Positions 52,720 to 61,666 of a DNA stretch of 64,000 bases are shown here, one piece after another. Location: positions 1-64,000 of the forward strand of contig ONHK01000002.1 of assembly GCA_900317625.1 (NCBI GenBank). Direction: 5' to 3'. How positions within the stretch are numbered: position 1 is the stretch's first letter; every line of letters starts with the position of its first letter. The stretch comes from an uncultured Treponema sp. GTDB lineage: Bacteria > Spirochaetota > Spirochaetia > Treponematales > Treponemataceae. A model generated the notes under the pieces. The model was given only the letters and a program-made list of their open reading frames with translations. It had not been told where the DNA came from and ran no database searches. A program made the translations under genes and the position numbers.

Positions 52720-55195
52720 AAGGATAATTAAAAGCTACAACTTTAGGACCTTCCGCAGTTACAACTTTAAAGTTTTCCGTTCTGACTTTCCACAATTGCG
52801 CATTAAAATCCAGTGCATTCCACAAAGGCCATTGCCAGATTCTTTTCTTTACAAAAGGTGGATCAAGGCAGAGTTGCAAATCTAGTCCAAGATAAGCCTT
52901 TAAATTTCCCTGAGTTTCTGCAACAAAGTTAAAATAATTTCCATTTCCATAAGTTGCACCAACATAAACAGAAATCGGCAAAACAAATGAAATTGGAGCA
53001 CCAAGCGTAAAATCAGCGGAAACAATACCAATATCTGCACCAACACCAAATCCAGCCCTAAGTTCAAGAACTGGAGCCAACATAAATTGCGCACCGCCAC
53101 CAAGTTGAACCAAACTTTTATCATTTGTAGTTATGCCAGCGAAATTTGCACCTTTGCTGATTTTATATGCTTCTGTATAAGGTTCAGCTTTTATGCCAAC
53201 CGGAATTTTCCATTTTTTTATAAATGACCATCTGATTCCAGATTCAACACCAAAACCAAGCATATAAATTCCACCGATTGAAACATTCTTAAATTCAACA
53301 AGAACATTTGAATAAAGCAGAATATCAAAAGTCGCATCAAATGTAAAAACAAAAGGGAATGGCGGACATAAATTTATTGCTTTATGGAAATTTTTAGCAT
53401 CTTTTGTAGGGCGAATTCTAGGGCTTCCTCTAAAATCTCCAACTTCTTTAAATCCCAGCCAAGAAAAATTATCAATTCCGAATTCTTTTTCAAGTTCCTT
53501 TTTATTTTCAGCAAGTTTGGCTTTCATTTCGTCATCAGAAATATTTCCGTAATCGCGCATTTTTGAAACTTCTCCAGTTTTTGAATCAATAACAGCAGGA
53601 ATTTCTTCTGAAGTAAAAAGCGATGTTGTTTTTATTGAATATTTTAATGCATCTTTAAATTCATAGTTGAAAAGAATGCACATTTTTATATCAAATTTTG
53701 GATTTGCACAGATACTGTCAATTTTTCCACCAATACCTACTCGGGCAGAAGCATCTGATGTCATAACAATTTTCTTTAAAACCGGACTTTTTAGAACACC
53801 AATAATACAAGGCAAAATATCCACAGACATCAAATTGCTGAATTCTTCTGAAATTTCATCGCGTTTTCGAACAAAATCTTTGTATTCATCAGTATATTTT
53901 GGATCAGAAAGAATCGGATTCTGTTTTCTTGCGGCGGCACGCGAAGAATTTGCTTGGGCAGAATCTTTTAACTCTCCAAGATTTGCAGAAAACCACGGAA
54001 AAACCATAGCAAAACTTGTTGAATACGGACTCAGCTGAGGGCACAAATCAGGATACAAGACTGAAAGAGCTTTTCGGTTTGCAATGACAATCTGCAATTC
54101 TGAATCGCCGTAAAAATTAGCAAGATTTTCGCGGATTTCGTTTGCCTCTTCGCTGGAATTTCCTTCCACAATTTTCTGCCACAAATCTGGATTTTTTGCG
54201 AGTTCATTCAAATAATCAACAGCCTCAGCAATGGAAAGAGATTTAAAATCTCTTGTAACAACAGAAGAAGGCATTGCCTCCAAAAGCTCATAAATTGAAT
54301 AATTATCAGCAAACTCAGCATTCTGGAAGTAATACATTTCCGGTGAATCGTCTTCGTTTACTTCCATTGTTTTTAGTTCATCGTCGCTTAACGCACGTGC
54401 CCCGGAAGAAGATTTTGTTCCAATAAATGTTGAAAAACAATTTTCTTCGTTATCAATAACGTAATCGCCGTAGACCAAACTTTTTACAACGGCCCGGTTC
54501 GTTGTTCCCACATCATATTTATTTACGATGTATCGTCCATCCGGGTTGATTCCAATAAGTCCGCCCGGATACGCGCTTCTTGCGTACTGCTGCGGAATAA
54601 TTGAAAACATTGAAGAAACTTTTATATTTTCATCTTCGTTTAAGAAGGCGAGCCACATTGCTTTTTCGGAGCCTTTTCGTTTTGTAAAAGGTTTTATGTA
54701 GGCAACATCGTCAATTCCATCACTGTTCAAGTCGCAAGATTTTCCGGCTTCAAGAGTGAATGTATTTTTTAAACTTGCAGTTTCTGAATCAGACCATTTT
54801 TCATTTTCAAATTCATAATAAGAAAAAGAAACTTGTTCACGGTCAATATTTTCTATTGTAATATAGCCGAAAATTGCCTCGTCATTTACATCGCTGTAAA
54901 CAGGTTTTTCTGCGCCAACATCTTTTCTCTGGACTTTGCCCAAACGAACGCCAAGAACAGCACCTTTTGCCAACTGACTTGTAGACAAATCAGAAGGATT
55001 ATACAAAGCCGCACCGCCCATAAAAGCCATTTTAGAAATTGCGGTACGATTTTTTAATCCAGAAATATTTCTTAAATCAGAAGCAGACGAAGAATATTCA
55101 TCTAGCGAAACTGTACAACCAGAAACTAAAAGCACAAAAACAATCGACAAAATTGCTGAAAAATTTTTTATAAAATTCATTTTCATCATATTCAT
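52709..55195 (-). CDS. Large lipoprotein of unknown function
   Basis: 828 residues. Signal FSAILSIVFVLLVSGC with a classical lipobox (L-V-S-G-C). There is a stretch resembling an EF-hand-like calcium loop (DLNSDGIDDVAYI) near residue 150, a mixed central part, and a C-terminal third rich in Gly and aromatic strands (LRAGFGVGADIGIVSADFTL; GAPISFVLPISVYVGATYGN) that looks like a barrel. Presumably outer-membrane associated. AAGGA precedes the ATG at 55195. No known family recognised. It is 14 bp from the next lipoprotein gene, so likely one operon with it. Confidence 0.78.
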   Translation of the reverse strand: MNMMKMNFIKNFSAILSIVFVLLVSGCTVSLDEYSSSASDLRNISGLKNRTAISKMAFMGGAALYNPSDLSTSQLAKGAVLGVRLGKVQRKDVGAEKPVYSDVNDEAIFGYITIENIDREQVSFSYYEFENEKWSDSETASLKNTFTLEAGKSCDLNSDGIDDVAYIKPFTKRKGSEKAMWLAFLNEDENIKVSSMFSIIPQQYARSAYPGGLIGINPDGRYIVNKYDVGTTNRAVVKSLVYGDYVIDNEENCFSTFIGTKSSSGARALSDDELKTMEVNEDDSPEMYYFQNAEFADNYSIYELLEAMPSSVVTRDFKSLSIAEAVDYLNELAKNPDLWQKIVEGNSSEEANEIRENLANFYGDSELQIVIANRKALSVLYPDLCPQLSPYSTSFAMVFPWFSANLGELKDSAQANSSRAAARKQNPILSDPKYTDEYKDFVRKRDEISEEFSNLMSVDILPCIIGVLKSPVLKKIVMTSDASARVGIGGKIDSICANPKFDIKMCILFNYEFKDALKYSIKTTSLFTSEEIPAVIDSKTGEVSKMRDYGNISDDEMKAKLAENKKELEKEFGIDNFSWLGFKEVGDFRGSPRIRPTKDAKNFHKAINLCPPFPFVFTFDATFDILLYSNVLVEFKNVSIGGIYMLGFGVESGIRWSFIKKWKIPVGIKAEPYTEAYKISKGANFAGITTNDKSLVQLGGGAQFMLAPVLELRAGFGVGADIGIVSADFTLGAPISFVLPISVYVGATYGNGNYFNFVAETQGNLKAYLGLDLQLCLDPPFVKKRIWQWPLWNALDFNAQLWKVRTENFKVVTAEGPKVVAFNYPFKN

Positions 55196-55209
55196 AGTTC
55201 CTTAAAAAA

Positions 55210-55971
55210 TTATCTGTCTGCAAAGCAATAAACGCTGCGAACATGAGCCTGAGAATCTTTAAATGCCTTGCGAACTTCTCCGGTTTCCATATCAAGAATC
55301 AACTGAATATCTTTCATATAATAATCCTGCGAACAAGACCAAATTCTATGGTCTAATTCGTTTCCGCCGCACGCTTCAATAACTTCATTCAAAAGAGATT
55401 TATTTTCAAACATTTCGTAAAGTTCAGCAACGCTCGGAAGATACCAGTCAGTTGACTCAAATTTGCCGCATTTTTTATTAATTCCGTAATTTTCCGCAAA
55501 AGCGTAAGCCGGATAAACTGAATACATATTTTCCTTAGCTGTTTTGTCACGTCGTTTTACATTTTTCCAGGAATCTTCCCCATCAATATCGCCAGAAAAT
55601 CCTTCATTTGTATAAAATCCTGTAGAAGAATCAAATTTCTGATTTATTACATAAGCCCGGTTAAAAAGAAAATTTGTATTGTCACCACTAGAATTATCTT
55701 GTGCAAACGAAATTATTCCATCAGACTCAAAAAGTCCAACGCCAATCACGCGTTTTGAATCTCCTTTTTGAACGCCATTAACCGTGAAAATAACTGCAAC
55801 CGGTTTTTCCTTGCCTTTATACGAAAGGTAAGAATCTTTTGAAAGCACCGAACCATCAGACATTACAATATCACCAACATGATACTGCTTATTTGCGCAG
55901 GAACTAAAAAGAACACAAGACGCAACACAAATCGCAAAGATGATTTTTTTAATTTTTTCAATAAAAAACAT
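55210..55971 (-). CDS. Lipoprotein with a DUF1566-like C-terminal domain
   Basis: 253 residues from the ATG at 55971 (GAGGAG 4 nt upstream). Signal and lipobox IIFAICVASCVLFSSC. The C-terminal half has STDWYLPSVAELYEMFENKS, RIWSCSQDYYMKDIQLILDM and AHVRSVYCFADR, the W-Y-L-P...E-L, W-S-S and V-R-x-V order of DUF1566/Lcl-type lectin-like domains seen in many treponemal lipoproteins. Probably surface located. It lies between the omptin pseudogene and the large lipoprotein gene, same strand. Confidence 0.8.
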   Translation of the reverse strand: MFFIEKIKKIIFAICVASCVLFSSCANKQYHVGDIVMSDGSVLSKDSYLSYKGKEKPVAVIFTVNGVQKGDSKRVIGVGLFESDGIISFAQDNSSGDNTNFLFNRAYVINQKFDSSTGFYTNEGFSGDIDGEDSWKNVKRRDKTAKENMYSVYPAYAFAENYGINKKCGKFESTDWYLPSVAELYEMFENKSLLNEVIEACGGNELDHRIWSCSQDYYMKDIQLILDMETGEVRKAFKDSQAHVRSVYCFADR

Positions 55972-55994
55972 ATTACTCCTCAAAAAGTTTTATA

Positions 55995-56924
55995 TTAAAT
56001 TTTATAAGAAATCATTAATGAAAAAACAGAAGATTCCGCGCCAGGATTTGTAGAGCCATCTTCTATAAAATCATTTTTATTCCCGATTGACCGTTTTTGG
56101 GTTTCTCCATTTTTGCAGTTGAACCATTCATAGTAAAATGAAAGAGAAAGTTTTTTCCAACTTGCTTCTGTTCCAACCAAAAATCCAAGACCTTTTTTCA
56201 TATAATCATTAAATTGAGAAAGCCTCAAGTAATGATTATCAATCGACGCAGAATAAATATATGGAAAAAATCTGCCAAAAACTTTTACGCGCCAAGAAGA
56301 ATCAATTGCATATTCAGATTCAAGACTTACAAATGTTATATAACTTGCAATATCGTAGGTAATGCAACTTCCGGATATATATTTTTTTTCTATAGAATCG
56401 CTCCAATATTCTCCACTAGATGCGTATTGCGTATATCCGTTGTACGCTTCATATTTCTGATTTCTGTACAAAAATCCAATTTGAGGAATTATGCTCAAAT
56501 CAACAGGGATTCCAAAATTCTGAAGATTAAAATCGTATCCTGTTTTTACTTCCAAATCGTAAAGCCTATTCACTATAAGCTCGTGATCTGAAAAATTTGT
56601 ATATTTCGATTTGTCATCGCCCATCCAGTCGTAGTCTTGCATTGAACCAAGTTTTACAGGAATCGCAGAAGCAACCGATAAATCCAAAATCGCATGAAAA
56701 ATATCAAAACGTCCCGCAATATTCAAAACTGGAATCAAAGGCGCATTCTAATCTAGCCGGCTCAAAGTATAGTCATCTTTATATACAAACTCCTGAACTT
56801 TGCTGCTACGAATTCCTCCCCCAACCGAAAGTTCAAAAATTTTTGCAAAAGAAGATTCCGGCAAAAATGCTAAGAAAATAAAAAGAAAAAAGACAAAATT
56901 TTTTCTGAATTTGCGAAAATTCAT
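55995..56924 (-). pseudogene. Omptin-family outer-membrane protease, interrupted by one in-frame TAG
   Basis: From ATG 56924 to the stop at 55995 the frame is open except for TAG at 56750-56748 (codon 59). Before it: signal peptide ending SSFA, then KIFELSVGGGIRSSKVQEFV and SRLD. After it: NAPLIPVLNIAGRFDIFHAI, LGSMQDYDWMGDD and YSASIDNHYLRLSQ. The D-Y-D-W-M motif (D97, D99) and D-N-H (D229, H231) align with the OmpT catalytic pairs Asp83/Asp85 and Asp210/His212; S-x-L-D-W in omptins places the conserved Trp at the TAG (TGG to TAG). Length (309) is right for an omptin. Either a recent pseudogene, a sequencing error, or read-through. Confidence 0.8.
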
Positions 56925-57022
56925 ATCAACAAAAAAATTATACAGAATTATTTTATAAACAGCAAACAGAAAATGCTGTACAATTATCTAAGAAAAGAGC
57001 AAAAAAATCCGAAAAATAAGAT

Positions 57023-58102
57023 ATGAGTGAATTTGGTTTAAAAATAAAATTTTTTCTGGTAACTGCCATTGCACTTTTTATGATGTGCTTTTTGCCGGTA
57101 AAATGTTTTTCTCAGACAGAATTAAGCGAATCAGAATCACGAGTTTACCGCGAAAAACTTGTTGCTGAAGCAAAAAAATATGTGGGCGCGCCTTATGTTC
57201 GTGGAGCAACTGGTCCAGATTCATTTGATTGTTCAGGTTTAATTTACACAATTGCGCGGGAATCAATTCACTATCAACTTCCAAGAACTGTAAAGGCAAT
57301 GTACAGCTACGTAAAAATTGTTCCAGATAACCAGCGCGAAATCGGTGATTTAGTTTTCTTCAAAACTACCGGAGACGGAACAATAAGCCATGTTGGATTA
57401 TACATTGGAAAAGGGCAATTTATTTCTGCCGTAAGCGACGGACCAAACACAGGCGTAATAGTTTCTTCACTTAGAGAAAATTACTGGAAAAACCATTACG
57501 TTTCTTCTGGAAAATTTTTAAGCTCTGCAAATTATGAAACAATTGAAACCGATTTAGCAAAAAAAGAAGCAGATGAGGCAAAGGGCTTTGGTTCTTTTAC
57601 AGACAGACTTTCTCTTATGGGAACTTTTACCGGAGACTGGTCGCTGGTTACGCAAGACCAATTTATGCCTAATTTCCGTGGATTATCAAACGAAGCTGAT
57701 ATTGTTTACAGAGGCAATATTCTTTCTCCTGGCGCTGGAATTATGCTCCGCTGGAATTACGGCGTTGGCGCATTTCAAGTTCCTCTTGTTTTTTCTTTGT
57801 TTTTTGGAAATTATGTCCGCGTTTACGCAGGCCCGGTTTTTACTTTGGGAACTTGCACATTGCCAGGCTCAAGCAAAGAAATCGAGCCTTCTATTTTTCC
57901 TGGAATTCTTGGCGTAACTTTTAATACTCCATCACTTTCAAAAGGAAAATTTAAAGTACAGATTATACAAGATATTTGCTATACTGTTTTTAATAATACT
58001 TCAAACGCCGCATTGTCACCGTTAAAATCTGTGGCGGCAGGACTTGAATTCTGCACTGGCGTTCGTGTAACTTTCCCGATGTCAGTTTTTTTTAAGAAAT
58101 AA
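57023..58102 (+). CDS. Exported NlpC/P60 cell-wall peptidase with C-terminal barrel-like domain
   Basis: 359 residues. N-terminal signal (FFLVTAIALFMMCFLPVKCF). NlpC/P60 domain at about 45-170: GAPYVRGATGPDSFDCSGLI with catalytic Cys70, and TISHVGLYIGKGQFISAVSD with His123. The usual third residue (His of F-x-H-A) is Ser here. From about 190 a Gly/aromatic-rich region (SPGAGIMLRWNYGVGAFQVP; YAGPVFTLGTCTLPGSSKEI) ends in MSVFFKK and looks like membrane strands. It would cut peptidoglycan stem peptides. First gene of a three-gene operon. Confidence 0.85.
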   Translation: MSEFGLKIKFFLVTAIALFMMCFLPVKCFSQTELSESESRVYREKLVAEAKKYVGAPYVRGATGPDSFDCSGLIYTIARESIHYQLPRTVKAMYSYVKIVPDNQREIGDLVFFKTTGDGTISHVGLYIGKGQFISAVSDGPNTGVIVSSLRENYWKNHYVSSGKFLSSANYETIETDLAKKEADEAKGFGSFTDRLSLMGTFTGDWSLVTQDQFMPNFRGLSNEADIVYRGNILSPGAGIMLRWNYGVGAFQVPLVFSLFFGNYVRVYAGPVFTLGTCTLPGSSKEIEPSIFPGILGVTFNTPSLSKGKFKVQIIQDICYTVFNNTSNAALSPLKSVAAGLEFCTGVRVTFPMSVFFKK

Positions 58103-58125
58103 AAAGAAACAGAAGGTTCAAAAAA

Positions 58126-58770
58126 ATGAGAGTTTCCACAAAAAAAATCGTTTCAACATTCGCTTCAGTTTTAGCAATTTTGCTTTTTGCATCGTGCGAG
58201 AATGAAGTTAAAATCTGCGCAAATGATTCAGGAATCAGTTTTAATTACAAAATAAATTCAAGCGAAACATTTTTAAACTTTTTTTCAGCAATCTCAAACT
58301 CTGATGAACCAAATACAATTCTTGACGCGGAAATTATTTCAAATCTTTTTACACAAGCCAATTTTGAAGACATCAACGCAGAATCTGACGGAAAAAATCT
58401 TTTTGTAGGCGGAAAACTTTCTCAAAATGCGCAAGATCCTTTTTCAAAATCAGGAATGATTTCTTTGGCTCAAAAAAGACTTTCAATCAGCCTGAACAAA
58501 ACAAATCTTCTTGAATTTTACAACAATCTGCCGGAAGATTTACAGACTTCCCTAGATTTATTTATGTCTCCAACTTTTACCGGCGAAGAAATGACAAACG
58601 AAGAATACATTGAACTTGTTTCAGAAGTCTACGGTCAGGAACTTGCAGATGAACTTTCAGCGGCAACCCTAAAAATTATTGTTGAATCACAATCTGGAAC
58701 GAAAAAAAATTATTCCGTAAAAATAATTGATATTCTTAACATAAAAAGTGAACTTATTTTTAGCGCGTAA
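58126..58770 (+). CDS. Lipoprotein of unknown function
   Basis: 214 residues. Signal peptide and lipobox ASVLAILLFASC. The mature part is mixed helix and strand with acidic segments (NTILDAEIISNLFTQANFED; LSAATLKIIVESQSGTKKNY). No family recognised. It starts 23 bp after the NlpC/P60 gene and ends 5 bp before the metalloprotease gene, so the three are probably one unit at the cell surface. Confidence 0.75.
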   Translation: MRVSTKKIVSTFASVLAILLFASCENEVKICANDSGISFNYKINSSETFLNFFSAISNSDEPNTILDAEIISNLFTQANFEDINAESDGKNLFVGGKLSQNAQDPFSKSGMISLAQKRLSISLNKTNLLEFYNNLPEDLQTSLDLFMSPTFTGEEMTNEEYIELVSEVYGQELADELSAATLKIIVESQSGTKKNYSVKIIDILNIKSELIFSA

Positions 58771-58775
58771 ATAAA

Positions 58776-61646
58776 ATGAAAAAAATATTCCTTGCAATTT
58801 CGTTTTTTCTAATCTGTTTTAACATTTTTTGCCACACTGGAATAATGAGCGGCGAAAAAAATATAAAAATCAACAGAACAAAATATTTCGACATAATTTA
58901 TTCAGAAAATTCTGTTCAAACAGCAAAAATTCTTTACGATAAAGCTGATTCAATTTATGAAGAACTTGCAGAAAAATTCAGCCTGAAAAACAAATTCCGG
59001 TTGCCAGTTGTAATTTCTTCCGCCCAAGATGATTTTAACGCATACTTTTCGTGCGGACCATTTAATCACATTGTAATTTTTGACACAGTCTGCACCACAA
59101 CTCTTGCAGTTTTTTCAGAAGAAACGCTGAACACATTCCGACACGAATTAATCCACGCAATAACTTACAATCTTAGAAATGATTTTTGGTTCAACTTTGA
59201 TAAAATTCTAGGCGATGTTTATAATCCAGCTTTGCTAACAATAACTCAAGCTTGGGCTGAAGGCGCGACTGTTTCAATTGAAAGCGACAAGAACGAAGGC
59301 AGATTGAACAGTGAATATGCGCTCCAGATTTTAAAACAGGCAAAAATTGAAGGAAAATTCCCAAAATATTCGGAAATTCAAGGCGCAATGGACGTTTTTC
59401 CAGCTGGAAATGCAAGTTATATGTTCGGCGGAGCTTTTTGCGGTTGGCTTCAAAAAAAGTTCGGAATGGAAAAATACGCAGAATTCTGGTACCGTTCAGT
59501 AAATTTAAAAAGCTTGACATATTTTTCTTGCTTCAAAAAAGTTTACGGAATTTCAATAAAAAATGCCTGGAAAGAATTTTGCAACGAACTTGAAGTTCCA
59601 GAAATTCCTGCAAATCCAACAGAAAATCCATATATAAAAAATATTCCTTTTGAAAATCAGATTTCCTCATATCCAACAATTACCGGCAACGGAAAAGATT
59701 TTTTTTATTACGACAAATATAAAAAAACAGTGAACCAAGCCAATTCTGAAAAATCAAAAGTTTTGCATAAAATTCCAGATATTTCCCGCCTAAATGTTTC
59801 AAAAGACGGAAGATTTTTAGTGGAATCTTATTCTTCATCTCTTTATTCCGTTCCAAAAAACAAAATCAAAATTTATGACACGCAAAAAAAATCATTTTTT
59901 AATGTGCCAGAAAAAAGCCTTAGAGATGCCACGATTCTTTTTGCAGACGGAAAATATTTTTTGTGCGCGGTAAAAACTTCCTCAGCATTTTCAACATTGA
60001 AAATCTACGAATTGAAATTCAAAAAAGATAAAATCAGCGGAGCTGAACTTGTTTTTCAAAAAGAATTTCCAATTGAACAGCAGATTTTTAGCTTGGAAGG
60101 AAATTCCGCCGGCAAACTTTTTTATATTTTAAAAAATAAACTTGAATTTTCAATAAACGAGTTTGATTTTTCAACAAAAACTGAAAAAATCTTTAAATCT
60201 CCGCAAAAAGGAATTGTTTTTCAAGGATTAAATTATTTTGAAAATGAAAAAAATCAACTTCTAGCATTTTCGTTCACAAGAAAAGGAGAACTTCCTCGGC
60301 TTGGACTTCTTTTGTTTGACAAAACGCCAACTTTTAAGCTGCTTTCGCAAGATATTTCGGGCGGATTTTTCAATCCTGTAATTTTTTCAGAAGAAAAAGC
60401 TATTTTTTCCGCGAATTTTTACAAAGGCTCAAAACTTTTTTCCGCGGAACTTTCAAAACTTGAGTTCAAGGATTTTTCCGCACAAACAGAATCTGTAGAA
60501 AAAACGGTTTCCACAACAAAAAACGAAGACTTAACTGAATTTTCTGCCGCCAGCAAAAAGTTTTCATCATTAAAATATAATTTTTCCGGTCCGCACGGAA
60601 CTTTTGTACCGCTCGCCATTACAAGCACATACACAAACAAAAATCTTTCAACATTAAATTCCGTCTGGCTTCCATTCGGAATAACTTACGTTTCTTCAAC
60701 GCCATGGACTAATCCAATCTGGTATGTTTCAACCGGTTATAATTTTCTTACAAATTCCGAAGCGTTTCGATTTTCAATCACAGGAAATTCGCTTACAGAG
60801 CTTTTTTCTTATTCAGGCTCTGCACAAATAGAATTTGACGACAAAGGCTACAAACAGACATTTGGAAACCTGATTTTTAACAGCAAAATCCCAGTTTTTG
60901 GAACTTCCTACATAAAACTTTCTGATTCAGGAACAATTTTAGAAGGCAGACAAAGCGAATTTTCAATTTCAAAAGACAAAAATCCGAAAAATCTTTCTGA
61001 CTATTTTAAAATTTTAAAAGCCTCAGAAGATGATTTTTTATATCTTAGCAATTCCGCATCTTTTGCATTTGGAAATATACACAAGTCAGGTTTTAAATAT
61101 TTTGACTACAGCGGAGTTCAAATTGGCACAACAATTGAAAACGATTTTCTTTCTTTTGCGGACAATTTAAATATTTACAGGCGATTCAACAATATTTCAT
61201 TCAACGTTTTGCTGAAAAATTCCGCGCTGCTCCCAATAACTCTAGAAGCCGCTTTATTCCCATCAGAAGATTACATAGCCGCGGCAATGGCAAAAATCGT
61301 GCTTTTCAACTGGGAAATTCAAAAATCAACAGACTTTTTACCTCTTTTTTATGCAAACCGCCTGACTTTAAGCACTTATTATGTTGGAAAAATTGAAGAC
61401 AAAATCGATTCCTGGGCAATAAAAGAAATTTCCAGTTATTTTGAGCACATAAAATCTGGTAAAACTGATTACACGGATGAACTGGCCCTAAACTGTTCCT
61501 TTTCGTTCACACCAAACATCGGCGGATTAGCCAGAAACAGTTTTATGTTCACTGTTACAGGAAATGCAAAATATAGATTTTTTCCGGCAGAGAATCAGAA
61601 AAGATTCATATTCTCCGCCGGAATCGGAAGCAACTTTTCTTTTTAG
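58776..61646 (+). CDS. Exported metalloprotease (peptidase-MA-like) with propeller-like and barrel-like regions
   Basis: 956 residues. Signal KKIFLAISFFLICFNIFC. The protease domain (about 25-290) has ETLNTFRHELIHAITYNLRN (H-E-x-x-H) and, downstream, TQAWAEGATVSIESDKN with the third zinc-ligand Glu, a gluzincin layout. A middle part (about 290-600) contains repeated short sheets (DISRLNVSKDGRFLVESYSS; FDFSTKTEKIFKSPQKGIVF) like a TolB-type propeller. The end (about 620-956) is rich in amphipathic strands and finishes GIGSNFSF, suggesting an outer-membrane barrel. Function and substrate unknown. Confidence 0.85.
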   Translation: MKKIFLAISFFLICFNIFCHTGIMSGEKNIKINRTKYFDIIYSENSVQTAKILYDKADSIYEELAEKFSLKNKFRLPVVISSAQDDFNAYFSCGPFNHIVIFDTVCTTTLAVFSEETLNTFRHELIHAITYNLRNDFWFNFDKILGDVYNPALLTITQAWAEGATVSIESDKNEGRLNSEYALQILKQAKIEGKFPKYSEIQGAMDVFPAGNASYMFGGAFCGWLQKKFGMEKYAEFWYRSVNLKSLTYFSCFKKVYGISIKNAWKEFCNELEVPEIPANPTENPYIKNIPFENQISSYPTITGNGKDFFYYDKYKKTVNQANSEKSKVLHKIPDISRLNVSKDGRFLVESYSSSLYSVPKNKIKIYDTQKKSFFNVPEKSLRDATILFADGKYFLCAVKTSSAFSTLKIYELKFKKDKISGAELVFQKEFPIEQQIFSLEGNSAGKLFYILKNKLEFSINEFDFSTKTEKIFKSPQKGIVFQGLNYFENEKNQLLAFSFTRKGELPRLGLLLFDKTPTFKLLSQDISGGFFNPVIFSEEKAIFSANFYKGSKLFSAELSKLEFKDFSAQTESVEKTVSTTKNEDLTEFSAASKKFSSLKYNFSGPHGTFVPLAITSTYTNKNLSTLNSVWLPFGITYVSSTPWTNPIWYVSTGYNFLTNSEAFRFSITGNSLTELFSYSGSAQIEFDDKGYKQTFGNLIFNSKIPVFGTSYIKLSDSGTILEGRQSEFSISKDKNPKNLSDYFKILKASEDDFLYLSNSASFAFGNIHKSGFKYFDYSGVQIGTTIENDFLSFADNLNIYRRFNNISFNVLLKNSALLPITLEAALFPSEDYIAAAMAKIVLFNWEIQKSTDFLPLFYANRLTLSTYYVGKIEDKIDSWAIKEISSYFEHIKSGKTDYTDELALNCSFSFTPNIGGLARNSFMFTVTGNAKYRFFPAENQKRFIFSAGIGSNFSF

Positions 61647-61666
61647 AAAAAATTTTTCAGTTCAAT

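Noticed and set aside
56748..56750. Pyrrolysine or programmed recoding at the omptin TAG
   Set aside because: No pyl genes or recoding structure are seen, and the codon replaces a Trp conserved in omptins; a TGG to TAG point change is simpler.
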